This document shows, piece after piece, positions 24,672 through 35,500 of a stretch of 64,000 nucleotides of DNA. The notes beneath the pieces are model-generated. The model was not told the DNA's origin and did no database searches. It saw only the letters and a list, made by a program, of their open reading frames with translations. The DNA is from Allium sativum (Eukaryota > Streptophyta > Magnoliopsida > Asparagales > Amaryllidaceae): NCBI GenBank assembly GCA_030737875.1, contig CM060915.1, forward strand, positions 632,836,786-632,900,785, written 5' to 3'. Made by a program: the position numbers and the translations under genes. How positions within the stretch are numbered: the first letter of the stretch is position 1; each line of letters starts with the position of its first letter.

Positions 24672-25060
24672 ACATGGCCCAAGAATCTCACTTCCCTTCT
24701 CCAGAAGTGACACTTAGGAAACTTTGCTTTCAATTGGTGTTTTCTCAACACCTCTATCACTATCCTCAAGTGTTCCATGTGTTCTTCCTCTGTCCTCGAA
24801 TAAACAAGTATATCATCCACGAACACAAGAAGAAATTTATTCAACTGATCTCTGAATACCCTATTCATAAGATCCACAAAATATGCTGGTGCATTGGTAA
24901 ACCCGAATGGCATGACCAACCATTCATAAAATCCAGACGGCGTCCGAAATGCCGTTTTAGCTATACTTTCAGCTTCCACTCTAAGCTAATGAAAACCTGT
25001 CGCGATATCCAACTAGGAGAATACTCTCGCGTCACTCAACTGATCAAACAAATCATCTAT
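24672..25060 (-). pseudogene. E5 reverse transcriptase, middle part
   Basis: Continues the RT of the upstream ORF after a stop at 25058-25060 (between PLP and IDDLFDQL). Two further stops lie near 25010 and 24990. From 24979 it is open: [36 protein letters not shown] and the catalytic [10 protein letters not shown] box. It ends at the E7 insertion after EVRFLGHV. Confidence 0.9.
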
Positions 25061-26851
25061 CTACGGTAGAGGATACTTATTCTTCCTCGTCACCTTATTC
25101 AATTCGCGGTAGTCCACACACAAACGAAGGGAACCATCTGCCTTGGTAGCAAACACAACTGGTGTTCCCCACTCAGAAACACTTCTTCTGATAAATCCCT
25201 TCTTCAAAAGATCGTTTACTTGCACCCCGAGCTCTCGCTGCTCCCTTGGCGCCATACGACGAAGTGGCATCACTATAGATCTGGCATCTTTCACCAAATC
25301 AATACGGAAATCAATCTCTCGGTGTGGTGGAAGTCTGGTCACTTCCTCGAAGACGTCCGGATACTGGCCAACCACGGGCACATCTGACAACTCATCATGC
25401 GGGACGTCGAGGGAATTTAGAAAACTAGTCATTACCCCATCATTAGGTAGACCACCAAACACTACCCTCCGCCCATCATCTGCTCTAACTGTCACCAAAA
25501 AGCCCTCACAGTCTACCACCACCCTGTATCTTTGGAGCCAATCGACTCCCAAAATAATGCCAAACCTAGTAAAGCCCAAAATAAAACAATCACAAACAAA
25601 CATGCATCCATGACTCGATAAGACCACATTACGACAAATCATACTAAGGCTAGTTGAACCACCAATCGGGTTCGTCACTACTAAAGGTCTATCGACAATC
25701 TCGGGCTGCAATCCCAACCTATCTACCAGGTCACTAGATATGAAGGAACTGGAAGCTCCGGTATCAAACAATACTCGAACAGGAACATCATAAACAGAAA
25801 GCATATCTTGAATGGCGACATTCTTTCCTTTCTCTTCCACAGTTGGGGCATTCGACGAAGAAGGAACAACATTGATAGCATATGCTTTCACAATCTGCTT
25901 TTCTTTAGGGGTTTGCGGACACTTATCCTTGTGATGTCCCACTTGGCCACAGTTGAAGCACTTCCTATCCGCTGGTTTGGCCCGACATTCTTTAGCATAG
26001 TGGCCTTTCCTACCACAGCTGAAGCACTCAACATCTTTCTTATTCTTTTTCTTCTGGCCATCCTTGGTCTGATTCTGCTTTCTCTTATTCTGAGAACCAT
26101 TCTTGCCTCCACCGCTTACTTGCGGCTTTGGCTCTTCCGTAGTTGCAACCTCAGTCTTTGACTTGGGGTATAGACTCTCCGACCTCAAATCTTTCCCCAC
26201 AATCGATTCAAATGTCTCATTGATGTGGTTAATAAGCCTTTCCCCTAAGTACTGATCCAAACCTGTTATAAACTTCTCATTCTTCTTCTTGGGAGTGTCA
26301 ATGAGGGATAATCCATACTTCGATAAAGTATCGAATTCTGCAGTGTACTCCGAGACTGCCTTACCATTCTGTTTGAGCTCCAGGAATTTCCGAAACAACT
26401 CTGACTTCTGGGCAGCTGGGATAATTTTTTCACTGAATCGGGCCTTAAACTGATCCCATGTTACTTGATCCTCTGGAGTAGCTGCCTTAATAGCGTTCCA
26501 CCAATTCATTGCCCGTCCTTGCAGTTGACGGGACGCTATATTTCTTTTCATTGCATCCTCGATACCCAAGTCTTCGAAGATACGCTCACAGCTATCCAAC
26601 CAATCTTGAACATCCGTGGCCAATTCCGTTCCGTGGAACGGCTTTCCACCGAGACTAGTGTAATCCTTGCATAGCTTGGCGAAATCGGCTCTAGGCGCCT
26701 GCACCGCTGCACCACCACCATTAGCAGTATTAGGAACTGCCCTCTGAACGTCCCTAAGAATCTCTCTCATGAAGTCAGTGAACATAGTCCTCTTGTCAGG
26801 ATCATTCCCATTATTGGCTCCTCTACCAGCACCCCTCGTATAACGGCTCAT
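25061..26851 (-). CDS. E5 Gag-protease-RT(N-terminal), 596-codon open frame
   Basis: The only long intact retroelement ORF. Residues: N-terminal low-complexity tail (1-55); Retrotrans_gag capsid domain (about 60-215, with [11 protein letters not shown] and [11 protein letters not shown]); basic Lys-rich linker (about 245-273); two CCHC zinc knuckles (C276/C279/H284/C289 and C298/C301/H306/C311) for RNA packaging; aspartic protease with [13 protein letters not shown] (Asp363) and [10 protein letters not shown]; linker with [21 protein letters not shown] start with [20 protein letters not shown]. The Met at 26851 follows the leader and opens the capsid domain, so it is the probable start. A stop then truncates the polyprotein before the RT active site. 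Confidence 0.93.
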   Translation of the reverse strand: MSRYTRGAGRGANNGNDPDKRTMFTDFMREILRDVQRAVPNTANGGGAAVQAPRADFAKLCKDYTSLGGKPFHGTELATDVQDWLDSCERIFEDLGIEDAMKRNIASRQLQGRAMNWWNAIKAATPEDQVTWDQFKARFSEKIIPAAQKSELFRKFLELKQNGKAVSEYTAEFDTLSKYGLSLIDTPKKKNEKFITGLDQYLGERLINHINETFESIVGKDLRSESLYPKSKTEVATTEEPKPQVSGGGKNGSQNKRKQNQTKDGQKKKNKKDVECFSCGRKGHYAKECRAKPADRKCFNCGQVGHHKDKCPQTPKEKQIVKAYAINVVPSSSNAPTVEEKGKNVAIQDMLSVYDVPVRVLFDTGASSSFISSDLVDRLGLQPEIVDRPLVVTNPIGGSTSLSMICRNVVLSSHGCMFVCDCFILGFTRFGIILGVDWLQRYRVVVDCEGFLVTVRADDGRRVVFGGLPNDGVMTSFLNSLDVPHDELSDVPVVGQYPDVFEEVTRLPPHREIDFRIDLVKDARSIVMPLRRMAPREQRELGVQVNDLLKKGFIRRSVSEWGTPVVFATKADGSLRLCVDYRELNKVTRKNKYPLP

Positions 26852-27043
26852 CGTTCAATCTGTGAAGAGAAACGATTAACCATCCTCTTTGTGGTGTCAG
26901 TGCAGTGCAACTTCATCCTTAGCTATACTAATAGTGTGTATATATATATAGCTTTTGAAAACCAAAATAATCACAAATACGCGCACTCATATACGTATTA
27001 TCTCTCCCTGGTGTCTTTCCCTAGCTTAACTACGCAACCTAGA

Positions 27044-27055
27044 GTTCTGATACCA
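27044..27055 (-). promoter_or_regulatory. E5 primer binding site
   Basis: Minus strand TGGTATCAGAAC, one mismatch from the initiator-Met tRNA complement, two bases inside the LTR. Confidence 0.82.
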
Positions 27056-27057
27056 AG

Positions 27058-29566
27058 TGTGACGGCCCGCCCCGCACCAGCCGACATTTCCCATGAAAGT
27101 GCGTTGTGCCGATGTCCAACCAGCACGAGACGGCCGCCAAAGAAATGGAAAAGAAGAGGACTTACTGGTGAACTAACAAAGAACCTATAGAATGTCTTAC
27201 AGCGCAAGGAATAAAATATAATAATAACATACTTGACATAAAACAGGTGAGACAGTGCATAAGCTGAAACTAAACATATAGCAGCGGAAAATCCAAATAC
27301 AACTTACGTTCCACATCATTATTATTACAACTTTTGAAACTGTCACTAAAGCAAAAGAAAGGAAAGGTACACTACTAATGCCCAAAGTAGTGACCAACAG
27401 CAACACAGGGAGAATATATAGCAAATAGTACGTGTAAGCCTCCTGCTCGTCTCCGGACAGCTACTCGTACACATCCAGCTAACCTGTCTCTAGTCTGCCT
27501 GTTTGAGAGCACCCAGAGTAATAAGAAGAGACATAAAACTCTGGGTCAGACAAAAGTCTGGTATGAGCGATAAGCATCAAAGCATAACAATAACAGTTGT
27601 ACTAAACCATACCTGAACCAGGACCTGCAACCAAAGAGTTAGCACAACATACCGCTCAGTACTCTAAGGTGCCACTAACATATGGTGTAAAGAATACGGG
27701 GGTGGGGGTGTGCATGTCATAGTGAGAGCAAACAACCAAACATAGCAACCATCCTCACATCTCTCACTCAGTGCGTAAAGCATATGACATCCACCACTTT
27801 GATCACCCTATTCCTTGCTATGATCACTCTGCCCCATAGAGTAGTAACTACCCCACTGCACTGATCCATATCCTCTAGTCTTTGCTATGTCCACTCTGCC
27901 CCATGAAGTCATAACAACTCAACTGCACTGGCTCATAGCCATGCTACGATCACTCTGCCCCATGGAGTAGTAACTACCCCACTGCACTGATACGTAGCCT
28001 AACATCCGTCTTGGTGGCGAATCAAATCTATGGACGTCGGTAACCCCTTACCACACGTCCCGCAGCAAAGCCCAACCCATGAAGTTGACTCGTTGGTTCC
28101 CAGCAGGATCCTGAGTACAAACTTCCCACTTGGACTACCTTTGCATCTCGGGTTTTGGTCTTCATCTCCGCATCAGTTCGGCAGGCTCCTCTTCACTATG
28201 CTTCAGATCGTGCTTCTCGAAGTGGTCCTGTCTGTGATCATCCTCATCGGGTCGGGTCGGATTCCCCCATCCAAGTCGGTTCGGTTCAGATCGCCTTCAT
28301 CTCGTGCTCAACATCTCGGTTCGTGACAAGCCCCTTCAGGTCGGATCGGTTCGTGGAAGGCCCTTCAGTTCAGGTCGTGAGCCTCTTCGGATCGGGTCCT
28401 CAAGCGGTTCGGGTCGGATGACTCTCCAGGTAGCGGGTAGAATCGAAACTTCAAATACAAGGGATCGGTTTGGTGCCACTATCCACGAGCGGTTCGGATC
28501 GGGTAGTGCTCCATGATCGGGTCGGGTCGTGCTCCCCTCCTCCGATCCGATCCGGTTCGGCTAATTTCCCGCACTTCTTTCCAGCGACTGTTTTACGCCA
28601 TTCGACGGCGTTTTCGACCAATCTAACTTTTCTAATCAATCACAAAACATATCATACAGTCATAGCAACATATAGAATCGACCACTAACATCAAAACGGC
28701 AATTTGATAGGTTAAAACGGATCAAACATTGCTAAAACCCCATATTTTCCTTTAAGCATGTTTAAGCAAAACTAATGATAGGGTTAGTAAAACTTAACCA
28801 AATTACCCAAATTTTCTAACAGAGGCCTAAAACAATATTTCGAAATTTATCAATATTTTCCCAGATTTTTAGCATGTATAAATTCGCTAATTATCCTTAA
28901 TTAGCCATAATTAGTGAGGAACTATGCAAATCACTCACCTTTGGCACAAATAGAATATCAAATCTGAAATGATTCTCTGTTTGGGCGCGAATACCAAGGC
29001 AATACAACAGTGATTTGGTGAAGATCTTCCTTGATTTGATGTGGATTTGGCTTAACTAGCGATTAGAAGGTGATTTGGGGTGTTTTAGATGTTGGAGGCT
29101 TTTACTAGGGTTCCAAAAATGAAAGTGGCGGCCGTGAAAGTGAGAAAAAGGGTGTTCACTAAACCCTAACAGCCCTTAAATACTCCAAATCCCGAAATCT
29201 CCCTTTGGGCCTAGCTGTTAATCACCCGGTAAGCCCAATTAAGCTGTTTTTCACCACCGGAAACTTGTTTCAGCCATATCTCCCAAACGGTGAGCCCGTT
29301 TGGCTAATGTGACCACTCTACGGAAGGATAAACCATCATCCGGATCTAATGGAAATAGCTTCAGGTCAAAACTCCTTTATAATCAAAAGTTATGGCTGAA
29401 ATAAGATCAGCTAGGGGCAAAACGGTCATTCAAAAATCGGAAAAAATTATGAACATGAGAAATGATCCCAATAGTCATCTCCCAAAGTTACATGACCATA
29501 CGACTTCGAATGTGAAAGAAAGAAATATTCTACGATCCTTCGATACGTAGAATGCGGGTCGTTACA
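27058..29566 (-). repeat. E5 5' LTR, 2509 bp
   Basis: Pairs with 14657-17182 and has the same internal landmarks, including the GGTTCGG-rich stretch (about 28150-28560). A TATTTAAG box on the minus strand at about 29174-29185, upstream of GGGTTTAG, is a plausible promoter. No gene seen. Confidence 0.92.
27544..27561 (-). other. LTR hairpin, E5 5' LTR
   Basis: Same stem and loop as the copy at 15144-15161, unchanged although the flanking LTR sequence differs by several percent. Confidence 0.65.
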
Positions 29567-30756
29567 ACAACACAGTCTATAACACAAATATATTCTGTTT
29601 TGTTCAACCCAATCTGTATGCCTAACCAGGTTTCTAGCCCAACCTAGTAAATGTTTATGCATGACTTTACTATTTGGCCCAAAGTATTATTCCCAAATAT
29701 ATTACCGAGATAGGACATTTACATACATTTTGTGAAGCCTTTATACCAGAGTTTAACTAGTTAATTATATCGAGAGTGGTCCACTAATTTCGGGTTTTCT
29801 ATCTATATCCTCATCCTCTATTCTTTATTATTTAATGTCTCACTATCAATGATAGATAGGGTGGATTCTCCCTGATCACTTAAGACCCTAGGTAGACCTA
29901 TGGTCACTTATTAACCCTCGATAATATATTAAATGTTAACATAAAACTAGAGGGCACTAACTACGAGCCCTACTAATTAAAGCTTCCGTTATTCATGCAT
30001 ATATCCTTGCCCCGCATAAGGTGAGAGTAGTTATTTTATCGTTCGTTATACCTTCTAGCTGACCTTACCAGATAACCTCATTAGTCACTTACTACTTCCC
30101 GTAGGATAGATGACCATATCTGGCCCTTTTAATTTCCAGGTTTGGTAGGCCAACGCATACCTGCCATTTAAGACCCCTATACTGAAAAACCTATTCCCAG
30201 GTGGACTCTTTAACCCTAGTCACTTAGCCTTTTGGCACTCAGGAAGCGGACTATACATGAAGGTAATTCTTTCGTCCCCCATTTGCCTTTAACACCTTTC
30301 CCTTTTTGGGATAAAGTAGGCTACGTTATTAAGTTATTCCCGTTAATTCCTTTATACGCGAATACTATATGTACACCATTTATTTGTATCACGGGTTTAT
30401 ATGGTTAATAATGTCTTACATTATTAACCTACTAAGTCCAACTATATTTTTAATTATGAAATTTATTGACATAAATAAGGAAGGTTATGTTCCCTTTTCT
30501 CTAGGATATTTATTGAGTTTCTTCCCTAATTTGGACTTAGTATTTAAACGACAATCAATACCCATTAATCCCCCTTTTTGACACTCTTTTCTTTTTATTT
30601 CCTTTCTATTTCCCTTTATGACTTTAGCGGTCATATTTTCCTAAGGCAACTATTTATCAATCCCAAATTATCTATTGTTGTACCCCCAACTGACAATTTC
30701 TATTTTTATTTATTTACTTCTTTATTTATTTATTTATCTGTTTATTGGTTGACTGT

Positions 30757-30825
<69 letters not shown>
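30757..30825. repeat. (TA)n(TG)n microsatellite
   Basis: About 9 TA followed by about 25 TG dinucleotides. An open frame over it encodes only alternating Val-Cys. Confidence 0.95.
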
Positions 30826-30828
<3 letters not shown>

Positions 30829-30857
30829 GTACCAGGCCTCTCACACTAAGTTGACTA

Positions 30858-30908
30858 CCTGTGGATGTTGGATATGCCGGTCGGTTCCGGGAAGACTTCT
30901 ACCACAAG
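30858..30908 (-). other. Structured unit in E4
   Basis: Sense strand has arms CTTGTGG (30908-30902) and CCACAGG (30864-30858) around CTTCCCGGAACCGACCGGCA, the same loop as the unit at 47892-47948. Confidence 0.55.
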
Positions 30909-31478
30909 TGAACTTAACCTCGTGCCTTAGTACGATTATATTTATGCATTAGACCTCTCACATTAAACTGACTACCTGTGGTTGTTGGATTTACCGATCG
31001 GTTTCGGGCAGGCTTACACCCACTATAAGAAAATGCTGATTTTGCAGTGGCAGATTCCGCTAGTAATCCATCGCTATATAGTGTTTTGCGATGGATTACC
31101 GACTGATATGGGTGGTCGGTAAATTTTAAGTCGGTATTTGTGTGGAACAGTTGTGACGGATTTTAGCGTGAGTTCTCCGACCATTTTCCGTCATTTCACT
31201 TAATATAAAATTTCAATTTTGAATTTATTTACCAACGTTTTAGCGACGGATCCATATTTTTTTGAAATTATTATTTATAAATAAACGTCGATAAATCCTT
31301 GCTAATTAGCAAGGGATTTACGATGGATTTTAATTTATGTGACCATTTAATTAAACATCATTTGTTGGAAATCCATCGGCAAACCATTCCAAATTAACAA
31401 GGGATTAACGACAGAATAGTCACCACGATTGTATTTTGGCTCTCATTTTTTGTCGACAGTCTGTCGCTATTCCCCTTT

Positions 31479-31480
<2 letters not shown>

Positions 31481-31514
<34 letters not shown>
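31481..31514. repeat. (TA)n microsatellite in E8
   Basis: Simple AT dinucleotide run. Confidence 0.9.
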
Positions 31515-31518
<4 letters not shown>

Positions 31519-31964
31519 AACTATATATAACTAATAATATTAATTTCTAATTGAAAAAAACATTCATAACCACATTAAAAAAACAAGTATATTTCATCAG
31601 TTCATACACCAAGCTAAATGATGAACAACAAAATTATTCAATTTGTGCTAACATTATCCCATATATAAACACTTGCCATTTACAAAGATACTAAAATCAC
31701 ATAACGTTATATTTACACCAAAATAAGTCTTGACATACCCAAACAATCTACGAAAATGACGACGGCGAAAGCGCAAGGGAACATGAAACTGAAGGCGAAG
31801 ACGAACGCAAAACTCTATCATAGCCCCTAAGCATTGTCATCACCTTTGCCATTTTTTCTTCAAAGCTCTATGCTCATCTCTTCCACTTTTTTTTAGCTCA
31901 TAAACTCCATCTTCATTGCCAACACAATGATGTTTTGAATGTTGAGAAGACGATGGAAGCTGCA

Positions 31965-31990
31965 GTTAAAAGTGAAGCCAGTACCACCTA
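31965..31990 (-). pseudogene. CNX1: Partial duplicate of a CNX1 exon start
   Basis: The acceptor and first bases TTAGGTGGTACTGGCTTCAC recur here from 32266, then the sequence diverges. A local duplication of about 20 bp or a rearranged exon copy. Confidence 0.65.
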
Positions 31991-32101
31991 AGAAATATAT
32001 GAATATACAAGGCATATATTTTAGCCGTTTTGAATGACCAAATTCATTTACGAAATAGACGTTAAAATGAAAATACATATACTAACTAAATGAATTGTTA
32101 C

Positions 32102-34218
32102 CAAGGTAAAGCCGCTGATTCCAGCTACTGCTCTCGACAGCACTGCAAAAGGTGTTATTTTGAGACTCTTTTTAAGCATTATGTAGGGTAGACCCGGAGC
32201 TTCTTTCTCAATCACCGACTTTGTGGCTTCTGGGAGTAACATCTCTGAGAGTGAAGCCAGTACCACCTAAAAAAAAGAGTGCAAGAGCCAAAAATATAAT
32301 TCTTATACCGAAATGGTAAAGTTCATAATCAAATTGATGATACCTCGCGTGAGGGTAAGGTTGATGTTATCTATGTCACTCCACTTCTTCAAATTATCAG
32401 AAATCTTATCTACTTCTTCAGGAATAATAGCAGACAAAAAAGTAAGCTCCACCCAGCTTTTTTGATGAAGAGTTGATGACGGATACTGCTCTTGGGCCGC
32501 TTGGTTAACATGGCAAAAATATATGACTGACATTCCTTTGTTAGTTGATGTTGGATTTCTTTATTCTAGGAAGAAGACGATGATCAGTATTTTTGTTAAA
32601 GTGAATTACATTCTTTTTCCCTAATATAAAAGTTTCCCAGGCCAATGCAACTTCTACCGGAATACATTATTAGCTAAAACATCCAGAAAACGTGTACCTT
32701 TGATTTGCATTATAAATAAATTGTCAAGCTAGACACTTATGATGAAGTCATGAACAATAACACTGTCATATTAATTTGACAGGTTGCACATTTGTTGCCT
32801 TTAAATGTCGGATCATCCGAATCTCTAAAGTCTGATATGCACTCTAGGAAGTTGGCATTGCAATATGTGCTTAAATAGTCATCTGTAATTAAACCAATAA
32901 TGTTTTAATTTCCAAGTAAATATGACTTTGTTTGAAACCAGAGTCATATGTGCACATATTCAATTTTGTTGATTTTAATCAGTTTGTGTTATAACATAGA
33001 TAGATTATCACGGAGACATCTGAACAACTTTTAGTTTGAGGTTTTTTTTTTCCATAATTTTCGGTGATGTGTTATAACAAAAACTCATGTACTGGGATAT
33101 CGTAATATAATAATTAATTTTAATTTAGAAGAGAAAATTACTATGTTTGGCTTAGATGCAAGCATCATGAATCATGCAACATCAATCTAAGTTGTCACAT
33201 GGTTTCTCTCCAGGGCAGCCTCGGTATAAAATCCCACAATATTTTCCATATCTCAAAAATGGAGGCACTGCAAATATGTAGTGCAATTATATTCTGCAAA
33301 TAATATTATATTTTTGTAAAGTTTACCTGAATTTATAGACCAAAATATCATATTTGTCTATCAATTGATGCATTTTATAAATTGTAAGAGCATTAATTGC
33401 ACCAATTAATCTTGACTGTTGAATCTTTTGATTTATAAGCACAGATCTACATTTGATCCAAATATTGTACTAACCTGTATAATGAGCAGACTCACATATT
33501 TATGCATTCTTGCTTCTTGTTCTGCATGTAACAAAAAGCAAATGCTCATTTCCATCTAAAAGAATGAAAAAAATGGCTACCTAAATGACATAAAATTTTC
33601 TTGTTTTTTTATCTAAAAATAAAGAAAATTAGATTATTTTTTTCTTTGAATAAAGTAAATGTAAAAAATAATCTTTCGACCAGATATATGAAATTGCAGA
33701 CTGCTAAAACTTTGTTTCCTATCACAAACACCAATAGTAATCCCGCACTTGATTTAGCATCAAACTTGTGACCCCCTCAAAATAATGATTCAAAGAGGTG
33801 TATCAAGTTGCATTTTCAGCATGTAAACCAATTTTTTTGCAACCACATAAAAAGAAAGGGGGAAAAAATTAACCTAGGGTATTACAACATCACAATTGGT
33901 TGATATCAAAAATATAATGGCGCACCTTCTGTCAGGGCCTGCACCGGATGCAACCGTGTCACTCAAAGTAAGAATTGCTACTTTGACACTTTCAGCACCT
34001 TTTATTTGCATATTTTCCATCGGCTTGCTGATTTTTACATTATCTCCTTTACAAAGAGATACGTAGAATCATCACATGTCTTCATAGTACATATACGAAA
34101 ACTGCTAATGCCCGAAATCTACAGCCTGGACTGCTGTTCCTGCTGGAAGTATCTCTCCTATACCCGAAAACTCTAATAATGCATTAGCAGACTTCATACT
34201 GAGAAGACGACGGCTCAT
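32102..34218 (-). pseudogene. CNX1: Captured molybdopterin biosynthesis gene fragment, CNX1-like
   Basis: Four exon-like pieces in order on the minus strand: about 34218-34123 (SRRLLSMKSANALLEFSGIG, end of the MoeA-like E domain), about 34048-33927 (VKVAILTLSDTVASGAGPDR, start of the MogA-like G domain), 32499-32344 (GPRAVSVINSSSKKLGG and PEEVDKISDNLKKWSDIDN) and 32266-32102 (GGTGFTLRD, then [11 protein letters not shown] and [16 protein letters not shown]). Splice borders are intact: the Ser codon AG/C spans the intron between exons 2 and 3, and the Gly codon G/GT spans exons 3 and 4. CNX1 inserts molybdenum into molybdopterin. Here exon 3 is frameshifted after KKLGGA and exon 4 has an extra C after GTTACTCC. 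Both ends of the protein are missing, so it is not functional. Confidence 0.93.
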
Positions 34219-34522
34219 ATGTTTACCAGTGCTCTCAGCGACAAAACTACAGGCGGAAAGAATGTAAATTTATAATGTCCACAATAAAAGTCAAATTCAA
34301 CTTAAGGCACCTCAAATTAAGTAGTATTGCACAAAATTGTTGATCTGTAGAATTTTTCTTCCAACTACTCTGATTATAAACTAGATTACCTATATCACCA
34401 CAACAAACGTGTTGAGATAGAACTTTTGTCAATTATTTTCTTATACAACAACAACCCTTATATTACTATTTTAACAATCTGAACCTTGCAGTAAATTTAT
34501 GAAGACAATAATATTTAGAATA

Positions 34523-34744
34523 AGGGGATTTTTCCCATAAGGACAAACTCACCAAATTATTTGCCCAAAAGGACAACCACCAAAAAACTTGTCCAAAAGG
34601 ACAAGTTTTAGTGCAAATGGTGAATTTCAGGGGGGTCCATGTTTTTCTACTTTGCACTAAAACTTTTCCTTTTGGACAAGTTTTTTGCCCCTTGTCCTTT
34701 TAGGCAATTTTTTTGGTTTTTTTGTCCTTCACAATTTTTTCCTG
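34523..34744. mobile_element. E9: Mutator-type MITE, 222 bp
   Basis: Nearly palindromic: the left and inverted right arms share blocks such as AAAAAACTTGTCCAAAAGGA and AGTTTTAGTGCAAA over about 95 bp. Flanked by ttagaata at 34515-34522 and 34745-34752, the 8-9 bp duplication expected of Mutator-like elements. Non-coding. Confidence 0.8.
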
Positions 34745-35227
34745 TTAGAATAATCCAGAAGTCAATATTCACAAACTTATTTTAAAGCATTACTTACCTG
34801 GCCTATCACAATAGTATATTCCCCACTTTTAATGTTCAGTCCTCATCTCTAAACTCATATTAAATATGTCTCTACCTCGATATAAAATTTCAGGCCTGAC
34901 ATATAGACACTCCTCAAAACTATAAAGTTAGTAATCTTATTAGTACCCACTAAAGACAGGCACATTTAAATCTTTCAAGAATGAAAATATATTAGTAACT
35001 GATGAGCAATCTCAAACACCTTGATATAAGCAAACTCATTAATTTATTTGGTTCACACTACAGAGTATACCATACATCTAATATTCTTTTTTCCATAACT
35101 GTAGAAATTATAAAAGAAAAACAAAGGCCCCTACAGTTATAATTGATCACAACATTGATTAAATTACAAAACTATGGGTCACTCAGATTAACAGTCACAA
35201 ACCTTATTACCATTCTGAACCAACAAT

Positions 35228-35500
35228 TCAAAGTCCATAAATCACGCCGATGGATCGACTATTGTTAGGTAGCAAGCTTCACCCATCATCACCGTCAAAC
35301 ACTCCGCATCCATCATTGGCAGCTGCAACTACGTGGATCCACCAATACGCTGACAACCTCAAGCGCAGACGTATGCGTCGATCGCTAGCGACCCTTCAGT
35401 CATCGCTCAAGGAGTCGACCTCCTTCAGTCATCGCTCAAGGATTCGAATCCCCTTGGATGTCGAGCAACAACGTGTTGCACTGTGCCTTTTTTTTTTTTT
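35228..35500 (+). other. GC-richer island in E8, possible second captured fragment
   Basis: Stands out from AT-rich flanks. Holds an 87-codon open frame from 35250 that is Ser/Pro/Arg-rich and contains a tandem duplicate of CTTCAGTCATCGCTCAAGGA (about 35394 and 35423). I do not recognise the protein, and it may be a piece of a host gene or untranslated leader. Confidence 0.35.

Larger units (their letters stand above)
14657..29566 (-). mobile_element. E5: minus-strand Ty3/gypsy chromovirus with two nested solo LTRs
   Basis: 3' LTR 14657-17182, 5' LTR 27058-29566, flanked by a perfect acaac duplication (14652-14656, 29567-29571). Minus-strand order is LTR, primer site, gag, protease, RT, RNase H, integrase, chromodomain, polypurine tract, LTR, which is the chromovirus layout; size and motifs suggest a Tekay/Del-like lineage (inference). 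Without E6 and E7 it would be about 9.8 kb. The LTRs differ by several percent in the stretches compared, so it is much older than E1. Expression is blocked by the insertions and stop codons. Confidence 0.93.
29572..31020 (-). repeat. E4 LTR, middle segment
   Basis: Non-coding. Contains a (TA)n(TG)n microsatellite at 30757-30825 and two copies of the structured 105-bp unit (about 30840-30940 and 30945-31020). The second is cut by the E8 transposon in its closing stem. Confidence 0.7.

Noticed and set aside
30578..30952. 124-codon ORF with a Val-Cys repeat
   Set aside because: Created by the (TG)n microsatellite; no coding evidence.
32102..34218. Functional CNX1 gene
   Set aside because: Frameshifts in two exons, missing N- and C-terminal parts, and location inside transposon TIRs.
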